Shown: positions 1 through 11,900 of the stretch, piece by piece | Layout: each line of letters starts with the position of its first letter | How positions within the stretch are numbered: position 1 is the first letter of the stretch | Made by a program: the position numbers and the translations under genes | Assembly (NCBI GenBank): GCA_025201375.1 | Contig: JAIWZP010000023.1 | Location: 310,001-374,000 of the forward strand | DNA length: 64,000 bases | Source of the DNA: Gongronella butleri | Lineage: Eukaryota; Mucoromycota; Mucoromycetes; Mucorales; Cunninghamellaceae | Reading direction: 5' to 3' | The notes under the pieces: model-generated | Told to the model about the DNA's origin: nothing | What the model saw: the letters and a program-made list of their open reading frames with translations, nothing else | Databases searched by the model: none

Positions 1-1165
1 CATTTTCACGCGTCTTTTTGCCCCAATTCTCTTTTTTAACTTACACCCTCCTTGTCGGAACGCATGCGTATCCGCTTCAATGCCAATAATTTGCCTGTTT
101 TGCAATTACGCGCCTTGTATACTTTGCTGTAAACAGGGGGGGGGGAAAACAAGCGTGAGCACTCTTTTTTTTTTTTCCTCCAATTCACTTCCAATTGCCA
201 ATTGCATACCCATAAGTCCCTTCGCCGACCTGGCCAATCTTTTCAAAGAGGATGCCAGGTTCTTGAAAAGTGGGATACGGGTACCCCAGCTCCTCAAAGA
301 GCGGGTACACCTCGTCATCCATAGGCGGGGGTGGTGGTGGAGGTGGGGCATCGTCGTCTGTGGCTGGCGGGGGTGGAAGATCGAATTGGGCCTGCTGTTG
401 TTGTTGTTGCTGCTGCTGACCATTGTAATACTGGGCATAAAAGGCGGGGTCTGTTTGTTGCTGATGCTGTTGCTGCTGTTGTTGATGCTGCTGCTGCTGG
501 GCATAATAGTAAGAATAGTCCCAATTGGTGCCTTCTTGCTGGTAGTAAGCGTGCCATCCATTGGGATCCGCATAATTTGTCGTGGGCTGAGGTGGTGGTG
601 GCGGAGGCGGTGCTGCTGCCGCGGCAGGTGGAGGACCGGAAGGAGGTGGAGGTGGCGGGGGCTGCTGCTGCTGCTGATCATTCGTTTTTTGTTGGTTTGC
701 CGGTGCAGGGGACGCGGCGGAGGAAGTTGAGGCGCGTTTTCGCTTTTCTGGCCGGGTTGAGGAGGATTTTTGCATTTTTCGTGACGAAGACGAGGAATTG
801 GACGACGGCTTGTCGCGTCTTGAGGTCTCTGTGCGTTCTCTGCTGTGGTGGCGGCTGCTGCGGTGCGACGAGTGGCGTGAAGAGCGGTGCTTGTCGCTAC
901 TGGAGCGATGGGACGACGATCGGTCGCTGTCGCTACGATGCCGCCGCTCACGATGGTCGTCGTCGTCGTCACGGTCGTCGTCGCGTCGCTTCCGTCGATA
1001 GTCGTCGTCCCCGTCGTCGTATGCACGGTGTCGCCGCCGGCTGTCGTCTTCCTCCTTGCGCCGTTTGCTGCCACCGCTGCTATTTCCAGACGTACTGCTG
1101 CGCTTGTCGCTCGAACGGCTATCCCGCTTCGACCGCTCAGAATCTTTCTTGCTGCTAGAGTTCAT
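1..1165 (-). CDS. CDK12/Ctk1-type cyclin-dependent kinase, N-terminal part (runs off the window)
   Basis: Predicted kinase of the CDK12/CDK13/Ctk1/Lsk1 group, which phosphorylates the RNA polymerase II C-terminal domain with cyclin K partners in the nucleus. Exon 1 is 1165-210 and exon 2 is 126-45, with a donor at 44-43 leading out of the window. About 319 residues precede the kinase domain: an Arg/Ser/Asp-rich RS-like stretch (residues about 1-150), then poly-Pro, poly-Gln and Ala runs. The kinase domain opens with the glycine loop IGQVGEGTYG at the exon 1 end. Exon 2 continues KVYKARN and LALKRIRMRSDKEG, which includes the ATP-binding lysine. The loop and the KRIRM motif fit this CDK group. 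The start used is MNSSSKK at 1165; an in-frame ATG at 1186 would add seven residues. Catalytic loop and T-loop lie outside the window. CDK9/Bur1 is less likely given the RS-rich N-terminus. Confidence 0.85.
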
Positions 1166-1795
1166 AATGTAACAACGGTCCCACACCTAGAGCGTCTCGT
1201 TCTCGTCGTCGTGGAGACTACCCGGCAAAAAAAAAAAAAAGAAAGAAAAAAGAGAAAGAGGTATTCTGCCAATTCGATCAGCACAATTGTTTTTGCCTCG
1301 CCCCCACGCCCCCCATGTCCACCCCGACGGCTTACCACCAAGCTCGCAAAAGAGGAAGAAAAAAAAAGGGAGGACAGGCGCGCTTTGCAAAGAAAAAGCG
1401 AGAAAAAAAAAAGCAGGAAAGGAAATGGGAAAAATGGCTTGCCATGAAGGTCCGCTGCCTTTATTTTTTCGTCGAGCGCCGCTCGATCTATCGTGACGGT
1501 CCAATGGCTTGCCTCCAAGGCAACAATATACCCAGCTCATCGACATTGACGCGTCACGAGCAGGCCAGATTAAAAAAAAAAAAAAGAAAAAGAAAAAACA
1601 GGCATCTTTATTATTTATAGGGAAATTAGAGAATGAGAAAAAAACTATACTACAAATTTGGGCATGAAATCACAAGCAAAAAAAAAAAAAAAAAAAGTGC
1701 CAGCTTGTCGCATTATGCCCAAGGTGTGCTCAACGTGAAACAAGAAAGAAAAATGGCAAGTGGAACACCTTTTTGAGCGGCCAATGGTGCGCCGC

Positions 1796-2782
1796 TTACC
1801 AATAGCCACCACCGCCGTGATGTCCGCCGCCATGATGTCCGCCGCCATGATGTCCGTGGCCATGATGGCCGTGATGACCTCCGTGGTGACCTCCGTGATG
1901 ACCGCCATAGCCGCCTGGAGGGAATGGTGGCGGAGGATAGTAACCCTACAAGCAAATCAAATTGCGCAGCGTGAGTTTAGGTCGATTTCTAGCTCGATCT
2001 GCGCTAAATTAAGCAACAGCGCAATTTTGTGTACCTGTTGGTGTCCGCCGCCCATCAAATTGCCAAGCATCCCGCCGCTTCCACCGTGACCCCCGTGGTT
2101 GTGGCCGGAAAACTTGTGCGCAGCAGCACTAAAAAAGAAAGAGGTGGGGATGGGATCAGTCATCGTGCATCTTTTTTTTTCTTATTTTTTTTTTTTTTTT
2201 TTTTGTATTTACGCAACAAGCGCGCCCGCAACAGCGCCCGCGGCCGCATTGCCGCCTGGGAAGCCACTGGGTTTGGAGTGAGCGGGCTGGCCGTAGCCGC
2301 CGCCATAGCCGCCGCCATAGCCGTAGCCTTGTTGGGGCTTGGGTTTCATGAAACTCGAGAGCATCGAGCCAAGACCTCGATCACCGTCGCCGCTCTCGGC
2401 AGTCTGGCCAGGCTGCCCTGGTTGGCCAGGCATGCCGGCGGGCGCTGGGGCGCTGGATGAGCCGTAGGGAGCCGGTGCCGAGGCCGATTGGTAGCTGCTC
2501 GCCTCACCGGCGGCTTGGCTGTAAGCAGGAGGAGCAGGCGCTGCAGACGTGCCTTGCGATGCATGCGTGGGCAGATCCCATTGCGTCACGCCCGTCGCAA
2601 GGTCAACGTAATAATAGCGCTGAGCAGATTCGTCCCAAAAAGCTTGCCTAAATCGCCATAAATTAAAAAAAAAGTCAGGGCGCCGCTCTCGTCAGCGCCA
2701 TGGAAAAAGACCATCCTCCATCATGTGCTCTCAGCCGTGCGTCATACCAGCCTTCAGGAAGAGGGGGTGGTGGAGTTGTCAT
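1796..2782 (-). CDS. WW-domain protein with Gly/Tyr- and His-rich tail
   Basis: Four exons (2782-2748, 2647-2213, 2128-2035, 1945-1796) give a 237-residue protein. Intron 1 splits a Trp codon and rejoins LPEGW to QAFWDESAQRYYYVDLA, followed by TGVTQWDLP. This is a complete WW domain at about residues 8-38 with both signature Trp and the central Tyr triplet, so it should bind proline-rich peptides. The middle is Ala/Pro/Ser/Gln-rich. Residues about 110-150 carry [11 protein letters not shown] repeats, and the last 50 residues are a GGHHGG/GHHGHHG tract ending in GGYW. The His/Gly tail might bind metal or be disordered; that is inference. A TATAAAAA lies about 90 bp upstream. The partner and pathway are not known. 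The exon chain is supported by clean GT-AG signals and unbroken frame. Confidence 0.75.
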
Positions 2783-2870
2783 TTGAAAAATGAGGGATAA
2801 AAAAAAAAAAAAAAGAAAGTAAGGAAAGCGAAAAAAAAAAAAAAACGAAAAAAGGGAGAGCTGGAGATCC

Positions 2871-2878
2871 TTTTTATA
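2871..2878 (-). promoter_or_regulatory. TATA box of the WW-domain gene
   Basis: TATAAAAA on the minus strand about 90 bp upstream of the ATG at 2782. Its position suits a core promoter; no transcript data support it. Confidence 0.4.
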
Positions 2879-4694
2879 TCAAATTTCGTGTGTCACATTG
2901 ATCCAATCTGGTGGGGTCACGCCCAGACCCAAACTCCGTTGGCAGGCGGCCTAGCTCGACCCGTTTGATTCATCATGAGCCCATCCACGGCAATGACATG
3001 GCCAGACCCGTGAATCGACGCGCCACATGGCCTCTTCCTTCTTCCATCACCCAGCAAGAGTGCCTTGGCGTCGTTTCACAAGTCGCCAAGTTTCGCAGAC
3101 CCGTGTACTGTATTGAGATGTGGCGTAAAGAAAAAAAAAACGCCAAGCAAGCCCATCCGGCTGACGAGCCCCTCGACCTGCAATGGGCAAGTAACACATG
3201 ATGATCTCTTTGTTGTTTCAAAAATAGCCAGCCACTTGCCCACTCCTTTTTTTGATCCCTGTTGGAAAATGCGGCTCGCTGAGCATCTGCACATCGGAAT
3301 CCATCTGCATAGATTTTTGCCCTCCCCACCTTGGCACACGGCTGCATGATGCGCGGCCAAGCGGTCAGCGGCAACCCTCATCATCATTCCCCGCTGCCGC
3401 CTGCGCCACGTGCCCATGCCACTCTGCTTTTTTTTTGCGCCCAGGCGCCACACCTCGCAAACATCATCTTTGATTACGCTCTTCTTTGGGCCGAACGGCC
3501 GATCACTCCTCATTCGTGATGTCGTGAACAGCAAGTGCTTGAGAAATTCCCAAAAGCGGAATCTTCAACCCATTTTGGATTGTTGGTTTGTTGCAACTTG
3601 CACGCAAATATGATAAAGTGTTTGATCTGTCCATACTGTATTGTTTTTCAGACTTTGCCGGCCTGCTGTGCCTCCAGAAATTTTTTTACAGCCTGCTCGC
3701 CCGCCAATGAAACATCCATCACGATACAGTATTATAAACTCTGGTCCAGAGCTCAAGACGGACCGGCCCGATTTTTTTTGAGCTCAAAAATGCCAAAAAC
3801 CTCCTATTTGTACCATTTTGCATTCAGCTCGCCACCTGCATGTTCGAACCCCCTCAAAAATAGCCGCATCGCATTTAATGAAAAAATTGCAACAAACAAG
3901 CTTAAAAGCCCAAAGCTCTACGACCACTTTTGAAAAATTCAGGGGTCACACATTTCAATCTCAGAAAACGCCAAATTTGGGATTTTTCGAACTCCGAGTG
4001 ATCAATGCATCCCAAACAGGTAACTCCAACAATTTGCGATTGGCAGACAACACGGCAAGTTGCCTCAAACTAAGAAAAGTATCTACAGTAAAGAGTGATG
4101 CATGAACGGCAATCGACTGAGAAAGCTGCCCACTTTGGGCAAGGTTTTTTGTAAAAATTTAAGGTTTGAGAATTCCAAATTAAGTGTGTCGATTGCATGG
4201 AATTTTTATTTTTTTCTATTTTTTTTATTTTGCACATTTCTCTGCGTCATGCCGCAGGAGGCTGGTGAAATGACCGATGCAAAAAGTTAAAACCCAAGCT
4301 AGCGCGCTGCAAGTCATCCCATTAGAATCTTTGTCCCCCTGTTTGTTATCAAAACTGCAATAAAAATCAGGGGTCGAATAGACCGTTGTCGAACAAATCG
4401 CGATCAAAGTTTTTGATGAAAAAGTGGATTTTCACTGTCAGTTTTGGCAATCCATCGATGAAAATGGCTTCATTCGATAGAGATTCAGCAGATGCTGTGA
4501 ATGAAAAGGACAATGATGATAGGACTAAAGGTACAGTACAGGCTTTTATGTCAAAAGTGAGAGAGAGAAGAGCAAAGAAAGCAAGGGAAAATACTACTGT
4601 AGAGGGGAAAGAGACGTTTAAATAGGCTATGGAAATACTGTAGGCTATGAGGAGGCATCATCACACGTCAGAGCGTGTGTTCAACTGAGCTTAT

Positions 4695-5140
4695 TGTTAG
4701 GCCCCCCAGATCCGCAGCACAGATTGCAGATCACTCTATTTTATTTTCTTTTCTTACGCGCTCGCTGCGCCATCTCTGATCTAGATGACGCTCCTCGCGC
4801 TTCCATAGACCTTTCTAAACGCCCATCTTTCCATCTACCTTTCCAAACGCCCACATTCCATCTTGTACGTTCCAAAAGGTCAAAACGCCAATCATGACCC
4901 ATACAAAACGCCCATCTACAATTGCCAAGACGCGATGGACCATTCCAGATCGAAACATCCAAATAGACGCGTCTTGCCGCAGGCTTCATATTAGAATATT
5001 CCCTTAATTTCAAAACTATAAAAGGACACCCGCTTTGCGGATGTCCTTCCCCCTTTTTCCTTACCTCTTCCATCTGTTACTGTTACTTTTCCCCTTGTAC
5101 CCTCTTCTTGTACAAAATAAACGATGCCTTATTACGACAA
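4695..5140 (+). mobile_element. Possible solo LTR-like segment inside repeat copy A
   Basis: This lies in the part of copy A missing from copy B. It begins TGTTAGGCCCC, contains several AAACGCCCA-type direct repeats (about 4817-4915), then a TATA box (ACTATAAAAGG, about 5015), a strong hairpin just downstream, and an AATAAA signal near 5118. A promoter followed within 110 bp by a poly(A) signal is what an LTR looks like. The ends are not certain: TTATT occurs at both edges (about 4691 and 5132) as a possible target-site duplication, but no clean TG...CA pair was found. Confidence 0.35.
5024..5046 (+). other. Hairpin downstream of TATA box
   Basis: Two 10-nt arms (5024-5033 and 5037-5046) pair with one mismatch around a TTT loop. 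It lies a few bases downstream of the ACTATAAAAGG box, so a transcript starting there would carry it near its 5' end or have it cover the start site. Confidence 0.5.
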
Positions 5141-5329
5141 GTTTGTGTTGACCCATCACGTGGCCGCCTCCTCGTCGGGCCATGACACTTATGATAATAA
5201 ATGCAGGTCTGATCTGCTGCGCATCATCCAGATCAATGCCAAATTTGACAACAGGTGCTTTTGACTTGTCAAAAAAAGCGCCATGTGTCGTCTAATTGGT
5301 TGCCGACAACAGAACATCGAGGTTGAAAA

Positions 5330-5935
5330 TTTTTGTACTGTAATAATTTGATCGGCTTTCATAAGCATATGATATAAATATGATACAAAGATCATGCATC
5401 GGGCAAACGAATACTGTTCCTCGACCGGAAATGACGTCCAAGCTCTTCTGATTCGAACAATACAAATTTCATTGCGATCGAAGAAGAATTTGATCAAGTA
5501 AGATGGTGCGAAATTGTGAAAATGTCGACACTGAGTATTTTGAAATCATCTGCACAACAACAACTTTATCAACCTCTGGTTTTCAGCGCCATGTTGATTG
5601 GTACTGTAAAAGACGCGACGAAATGGCATGCGCATTTACAGTATCATACAGTATCATACTGTATGATAATTACAGTAAAAAGATTTGGAGGAGGCGATCC
5701 AACCATCATATCATCATGGTTATTGTACTGTAGTAGTACTGTAAAAATTCGAGAAAATGGTGCAGGGTGCACGTCTCGAGAACAGGCTGTAATCGCCCTT
5801 GCCTTTTTTACTGTATGAAAAGGGAAGCCATGAAATACCAAAGTGCGACTGTAGCGTTTGGTACGTAGAGATCCAAGAAGCATGATTTTACCGCAAAAAA
5901 AAAAAAAAACCGAAAAACACGTACAGTATCATAAC
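5330..5935. repeat. Cluster of TACTGTA/TACAGTA motifs with a perfect inverted repeat
   Basis: At least nine TACTGTA or TACAGTA heptamers (or close variants) occur here. At 5646-5664 the arms ATACAGTAT and ATACTGTAT flank a single central C, a perfect 9-bp-arm palindrome. The same motif recurs only in the other repeat island, at about 34,980-37,080. Confidence 0.6.
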
Positions 5936-6505
5936 GCGTGCCAAGGTCATTTGTTACATCAGTCGAGCAGAGCCGAATGAAGCCTGAGCAATTCTCTTTC
6001 CAATGTTGCAAATTTCACCTGCGAACGAAACCTGGTCTAGAAAATTTGATTGGGGCATGCTTATTGGATTTTGGTCATTTTTCTATGAATACTCGAGGAA
6101 ATCATATTGATGAAGGACTTACGTAACTTTGCATTTATTGTTGCAGCAGTTTACGACTCATGCAGTAGTGACATCCTTTGTCTAGTGAATCAAGATGAGA
6201 ATCCTTGATCATCTGTATAAAATGTGCAAATTGAAGACTTTTGGATGGCTCTTTTAAAATGAACGAATTGTTTCCAGTTTTATGCCATTTTGCGAGTCGT
6301 AGAACACTTTAAATGGGCTATGGAGAGGGCAGATGAGAGCTAATCGTGATTTTCGCAGCTTTTTTTAACGACTAGACCATGTTGGCATTGTGAATAACCA
6401 GGTTGATGCAGGCGTGACGCGGTTGATCGCATGGCGTGTATGGTGTATCCACAGGGCGAGTGGGTGCCTGCAGGGCCAAAAAAAAAAAAAAAAAGCCCAG
6501 TCCGC

Positions 6506-6513
6506 CCAATCAG
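6506..6513 (+). promoter_or_regulatory. CCAAT box of the CCT4 promoter
   Basis: CCAATCAG, the preferred NF-Y/Hap site, lies 107 bp upstream of the CCT4 start. The gene for an NF-Y subunit is also in this window (38,841). Confidence 0.5.
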
Positions 6514-6619
6514 CGGGGCTGGGGCATTTAAGCGGGCTGTTTACTGCTTTTTTTATTTTTTGACAGCTCCTTTTTTTGGCCTTTTTGTCCTTTCTTTTTC
6601 TCGTTTCATCTAATACAAC

Positions 6620-8642
6620 ATGGCTCAAGTCGCCGCTGCCCCTAGCACCGTCCCCAAGACGTCCTTCCAGGACAAAGAAAAGCCCACCGAGGTGCGCTTG
6701 AGCAATATTACAGCTGCCAAAGGTAAATCAGGGGAGTTTCATCTCGTTTACGTGGCCTATACGCACAAACATGACGACTCACGCGTGGATCTTGTTCTTT
6801 TTTTTTTTTTCATAGCCGTGGGCGATGCCATCCGCACATCTCTCGGCCCCCGTGGCATGGACAAGATGGTAAATGAATAGTTCTTGCGTTTTTTCAGGTT
6901 TTATGCAGCGCAACTCACTTGTTTTGCGTGTCATCTAGATTCAAACGGCCGATGGCTCGACGCTCGTGACAAACGATGGCGCCGCTATTCTGAAGAATTT
7001 TAGCGTGCTGCACCCTGCCGCCAAAATGGTATTTTATCTCGTTTTTTCGCGTCTTTTGCATGTCGATTGACTCGTTTTTTTTCGAATTGTGTCCTAGTTG
7101 GTCGATCTGTCTGCTGCCCAGGATGTCGAGGCTGGCGATGGCACGACGTCGGTGGTTGTGCTCTGCAGCTCGATGCTTGCTGCTGCCGAAAAGATGCTTA
7201 ACAAGGGTAAAAAAAACCAAAAAAACAAAAAAACAAAAAAATAAAAAAAAACAATCAAAATAGCCATTGATGCGGCAGATGGTACTGACACTGGCACATT
7301 TGGGAGAGTAGGTATCCATCCCACGACGATTGCTGAATCGTTCCAGCGCGCTGCTCAAAAGTCTGTTGAGCTTTTGACCGAGATGGCGACGCCTGTGGAT
7401 CTTGCTGACCGTGAATCGCTGTTGCGCGCGGCGTCGACGTCGCTCAACTCGAAGATTGTGTCGCAATACTCGTCGCTGCTTGCGCCCATTGCCGTTGACG
7501 CGGTTTTGCGCGTCATTGACCCTGCGGTGCCCGACAATGTGAATTTGAACGACGTGCGCGTTGTGAAAAAGGTGGGTGGCACGATCGACGACACGGAGCT
7601 CGTGGACGGCCTTGTGCTGAACCAAAACGTGGTCAAGAGCGCGGGCGGTCCGACGCGCATGGAGAAGGCCAAGATCGGTCTCGTCCAATTCCAGCTGTCT
7701 GCGCCCAAGCCTGACATGGAGAACCAGATCATCGTCAATGACTATCGCCAGATGGACAAGATTCTCAAGGAGGAGCGCCAATACCTGCTCAACATGTGCA
7801 AGAAGATTAAAAAGTCGGGCTGTAATGTCCTGCTGATCCAAAAATCCATTCTTCGCGATGCCGTCAACGACCTGTCCCTGCACTTTTTGTCAAAGCTCAA
7901 GATTATGGTTGTCAAGGACGTCGAGCGTGACGAAATCGAGTTTATTGCCAAGGTAAAAAAAAATGGACAAAATAATAACAAAAAAGAGCGCTTTATTCAC
8001 TTTTTCGCCTTTTTTTTTTTCTCTCTCTCTTCATCCTAGTCGCTTGGATGCAAGCCTGTGGCGGATGTCGAGTCGTTTACCGAGGACAAGCTTGGCTATG
8101 CGGACTTGATTGAGGAGGTGGACTCTGTCGGATCGCGCGTTGTCAAGGTGACGGGAATGAAGCACGCCGGTAAGACGGTTTCTGTTCTTTGCCGCGGCGC
8201 CAATTCGCTTGTGCTTGAAGAATCGCACCGCTCGTTGCACGACGCGTTGTGTGTTGTGCGTTGTCTTGTCAAGAAGCGATACTTGATTGCTGGCGGTGGT
8301 GCGCCGGAGATTGAGGTGTCACAGAAGCTGATGGACTATGCCAAGACGCTGCAAGGCATGGAGCAATATTGCTTCCACGCGTTTGCCGACGCGCTCGAGG
8401 TGATTCCCACGACGCTCGCTGAGAACGCGGGTCTCAACCCCATTGCCATTGTCACGGAGCTGCGCAATCGCCACGCGCACGGCGACAAGGACGCCGGCAT
8501 CAATGTCAAAAAGGGCACTATCAGCAACATTCTCGAGGAAAACGTCATCCAGCCGTTGCTCGTCACCACCAGCGCCCTCGAATTGGCCTCCGAGACCGTC
8601 AAAATGATCATGAAGGTCGACGATCTGATCCAATCGCGATAA
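6620..8642 (+). CDS. CCT4: CCT4, T-complex protein 1 subunit delta
   Basis: Delta subunit of the cytosolic TRiC/CCT chaperonin, a group II ATPase ring that folds actin, tubulin and WD proteins. Six exons: 6620-6722, 6816-6868, 6939-7028, 7098-7206, 7312-7952 and 8040-8642; 532 residues, the usual length. Visible motifs are [10 protein letters not shown], the nucleotide-binding TNDGA and the catalytic [21 protein letters not shown] follows, and the C-terminus has the conserved GGGAPE and NIL motifs. The acceptor at 7310-7311 was chosen because it gives NKGIHPTT, as in other CCT4 proteins, and has a TACTGAC branch-point-like site about 25 nt upstream. A CCAATCAG box lies upstream and an AATAAA about 85 bp past the stop. 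CCT5 lies 13 kb away on the other strand. Confidence 0.97.
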
Positions 8643-8968
8643 ATTCGTTCGTTCTGTTGCATTTTCTATAATTGTTTCCCTTTTTTTTCCCCATGCTTTC
8701 TTTTTGTATACACGCTTTTTTCGAAAATAAAAAAATTTGGTTTATGCTGCTTTGCCGCCGACGGACGTCATTCATACTACTGATTTAAGGACGATGGAAA
8801 CGAGTAAAAAGGGGAAAGGGGTTGAAGGAGAGGAAAGAATTGCGCCGCTGACGAGTCCACGGGCGCTTGCCATAAAAGGGGGTCGAGGCGGGCTTTCTTG
8901 GCGCATTTTTTTTTTATTCTTTTTCTTTTGTTACTTTTTTTTTTTCTTTTTCTCTTGCTTCTTTTTGT

Positions 8969-11900
8969 ATGACCGAGGCTGTACGAGACACGAATCCGTT
9001 CCGCACGCTGATAGCGACCAAGAATGAAGCTGCGGCCGGGCGGACGCTTGCGCTTGACTTTGCGTGGGTGCCGTCCGCGCTGTTTGGGGCCCTTTCGACG
9101 GCAAGCGATGAGCATACGCACCAATTTCGTGTGTGTGAACGGTTTCCGCTGGAGGCTGCGTCTGTGACAGTGGTGGAGGGCGCGACTGGTGCTGCTGACG
9201 CGGCCATGAACAAAGAAAATCAGCCTCCCGCGACGTCACACGGTTCTGCGCCGCAATCTGCGCGATTCCTATGCCAAGGCTGCCACACTTGGTGCTTTGT
9301 GACGACAACCAGCTTCCGCACCACGTGTCCACATCCGGGCCATGCCACACACCATTTCCACCGAGCCGATGGCGTGCCACATCACCAACACGACGATTTC
9401 TATTGCTGCGGCTGCGATGCACACATTCAATGGTCGACGCACGCGCCCATTGTGCCCAACACCGTCCTCGACCATCTCCAACAGACGCGCTCACTCATCC
9501 GCACTTATGCCGACTCGATGCAAAACACAGAGCAAAAGCCTACACTCACATCCGTCCTGCTCACCATGCGCCTCTACATCAAGGACTTGCTTCTCAAGGA
9601 TGAAAGACGAGAAATCAACACCTTGAACCACAATTTTGTTAATCGCATTGGCCTTGATCCCGCCAGGTACAACAAAAAATGAGAAAAACAGAAAAAAAAG
9701 AAGATAAATGGGCTGATTTCGCGTTTTTTCCCCTCTTTTTTTTTTTTTTTTTTTAGCATTGAGCTTTTTGGTTTGGCTGGGTTCTCGCTGGTGGACGACA
9801 AGATGGTGCCGCCGGTGGGGACGCTGAATGAGGACGCGCTGAACATGATGTACGAGGAATTGACGGCGTCGTTGTACGAGATCCAGAGCAACACGCGCAA
9901 CGCGCTTGGCGCTACGGAGCGGCCACTAGCCGAGCCTGTGATTTTGAATGATTATTTGGGGTGCCAGGACGCGCTAGAGCATGGGTCGACCATGCATACG
10001 ACGCGCGCGGACATGGACGAGCGGTGCATGCAGTTGGGCATCACCAGCCAAGCATCAGACGAATTGATCATCTGGGCGTATCAGCAGCGCATCGATGAGC
10101 AGCCCGAGCGGACCACCGAGTGGTTCGATTTGCTTGTCAGCATAGCCGCCGCCAAAAACACTGACAACCTGCAAACACAGGTTGCCATTGAGCGCAGCCG
10201 TGGCCTCATCAGCACCGCGGACATTGACCAGGCTTACACACACTTTGGCTTGCAGCGCAACATGAGCATCGATGACACACTGCTTATTGGTCTGCATCAA
10301 GTCAAGGTAAGAAACAGAAATGGTAACAATGACTGTAAATAGATGATCCTTGACGCCCCTCCCCTTTTTTTTCCCTTTTTCTTTTCTTAGGCGTCCGACG
10401 AGCCCCATCAGAAATCCACACACGACGAGCGCCTGCGCATCCTCGGTCAGGCACGCAACAGTCACAATATCAAGCATTACCTGGATCACGGCTATGTGCC
10501 TCCTGAGCAGCAAGAGGGTAAGCCAATGGCCAGCGGCATCTCCTTCAATTCCCCATTTTTATGATTTTCCTCTTTTTTTTCTTATTGTTTCCTCACTTTC
10601 GTCTCTTTTTTTCTTTTTTTTGTAGAAATGCAGCCCGTTGCGCCCGAGGACCGCTCGCCCATCGGCTTGAACAACATTGGCAACACTTGCTACTTGAACA
10701 GCTTGCTCCAAGTAAGGATTGGGCATGCCTTGAGACGCGTCAACGCGTCTGACAACTTTTTTTTCCCTCTTTTTCTCGTTTTTTTCGTTTCTTTGCAGTA
10801 CTACTTCTCTCTTGTGCCCTTCCGTGACGTGGTCCTTGACATGAACGACTATGTAGAGAATGAGGACAAGGCCGACTGGCAGCCAAAAAAGATTGGTGGC
10901 ATCGAGGTGGACCAAAAAGAGGTGCGACGCGCCAAAAAGTGTAAGTTGTGCTTCCCCCCCTCGTGCCGTCATTCTTAGTGGATTGACGTCATCTTTTTTT
11001 TTCTACAAAAAGTTGTCGACCTGCTGCGGCAGCTGTTCATGCAGCTGCAAGAAACCGACAAACGTGCGATTTCGCCCGAATACGATCTTGCTTACATGGC
11101 GCTGCTGAACGAGCGCGATGACAACAGCACGCTCGGCAACGCGAGCGATGCCAAGGAAGGATCATCGGCTGTCACGCTCGAGGAATCGGTCAGCACACTT
11201 GTCGAGAGCAAAAAGGGGTCCGATGACGAGCCGTCACGCGACGATGACGTCAAGCAGCAGCCAGACGCGGCGGATATACCACGCGTCGAGGTGCAGGACG
11301 CGTCGGACGCAATTGACGAGCGAATTTCGCCCGAGGATGGCGCGGAAATGGGGCCAAACGCGGCGCGTAGTGCTTCTCCCGAGAACGAGGCGCAAATCGA
11401 TGCAACCATGGAAGAACCGACGCCATTGGCAACGACGTCGACCACGCCTGCGGCGTCTGCTGTGGTGGCGAGCAGCAGTAGCAGCAGCGGCGACGCGAAT
11501 GCAAGCAATAAGGCGTCGGGCAGCAACACAAAACAGCACCAGCAGCAATTGAACAGCATGATGTTTGGGAAACAGCAGGACGTGACCGAGTGCATGGGCA
11601 ACATGATGTATCTACTGGAGGCTGCACTTAAACCGGAAGAAACGACGGCGGGACGCGAGCAAACACGCGACATGGTGCGCGACCTCTTTTATGGCAAGGG
11701 CCGGCAAATCCTCACGTACACGGACCAACAAAAGACTATCAAGAAGAACAAGGAAGAGGAATTTTCCCACGTCATCATCGACGCCGTCAAGGCCAAGCAT
11801 CTGTACGACGGATTGGACGAGTACTTTTTTGCGGACAAGGTTGAGAATTATCGCGAAGGCCAAGAGGCAGTGCGCGAAGTTTCTGTCCAGGCATTCCCGC

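Larger units (their letters stand above)
3600..5640 (+). repeat. Dispersed repeat family R1, copy A
   Basis: Shares long stretches with 35,240-36,600 in the same orientation. Examples are GTGCCTCCAGAAATTTTTTT near 3669/35333, AAATTCAGGGGTCAC near 3936/35602, TGAAATGACCGATGCAAAAA near 4265/35947, and CATCTGCACAA near 5547/36460. Divergence looks like tens of percent, with many indels. Copy A is interrupted at about 4,500-5,290 relative to copy B. No ORF is conserved between the copies, so this is an old non-coding element or a decayed transposon. Confidence 0.75.
2783..6619. other. Gene-free repeat island
   Basis: A 3.8 kb interval with no ORF of convincing family or codon character on either strand. 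From about 3.6 kb it holds a dispersed repeat (copy A, separate entry), an LTR-like segment and a cluster of TACTGTA/TACAGTA motifs. The last 150 bp before 6620 form the CCT4 promoter. The stretch 2,880-3,600 shows nothing identifiable. Confidence 0.6.

Noticed and set aside
80..1447. Long plus-strand open frames rich in Val, Leu, Arg and Ala
   Set aside because: They are antisense shadows of the Arg/Ser- and Gln/Pro-rich first exon of the CDK12-like gene, caused by its biased codons.
3835..3860. tRNA-like B box (GTTCGAACCCC)
   Set aside because: No A box, acceptor stem or anticodon arm fits upstream, and the related repeat copy B has lost the motif.
7264..7311. Inclusion of the 16-codon stretch before GIHPTT in the main CCT4 model
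   Set aside because: All known CCT4 proteins join NK directly to GIHPT, and a branch-point-like TACTGAC precedes the downstream acceptor. Kept only as a possible isoform.
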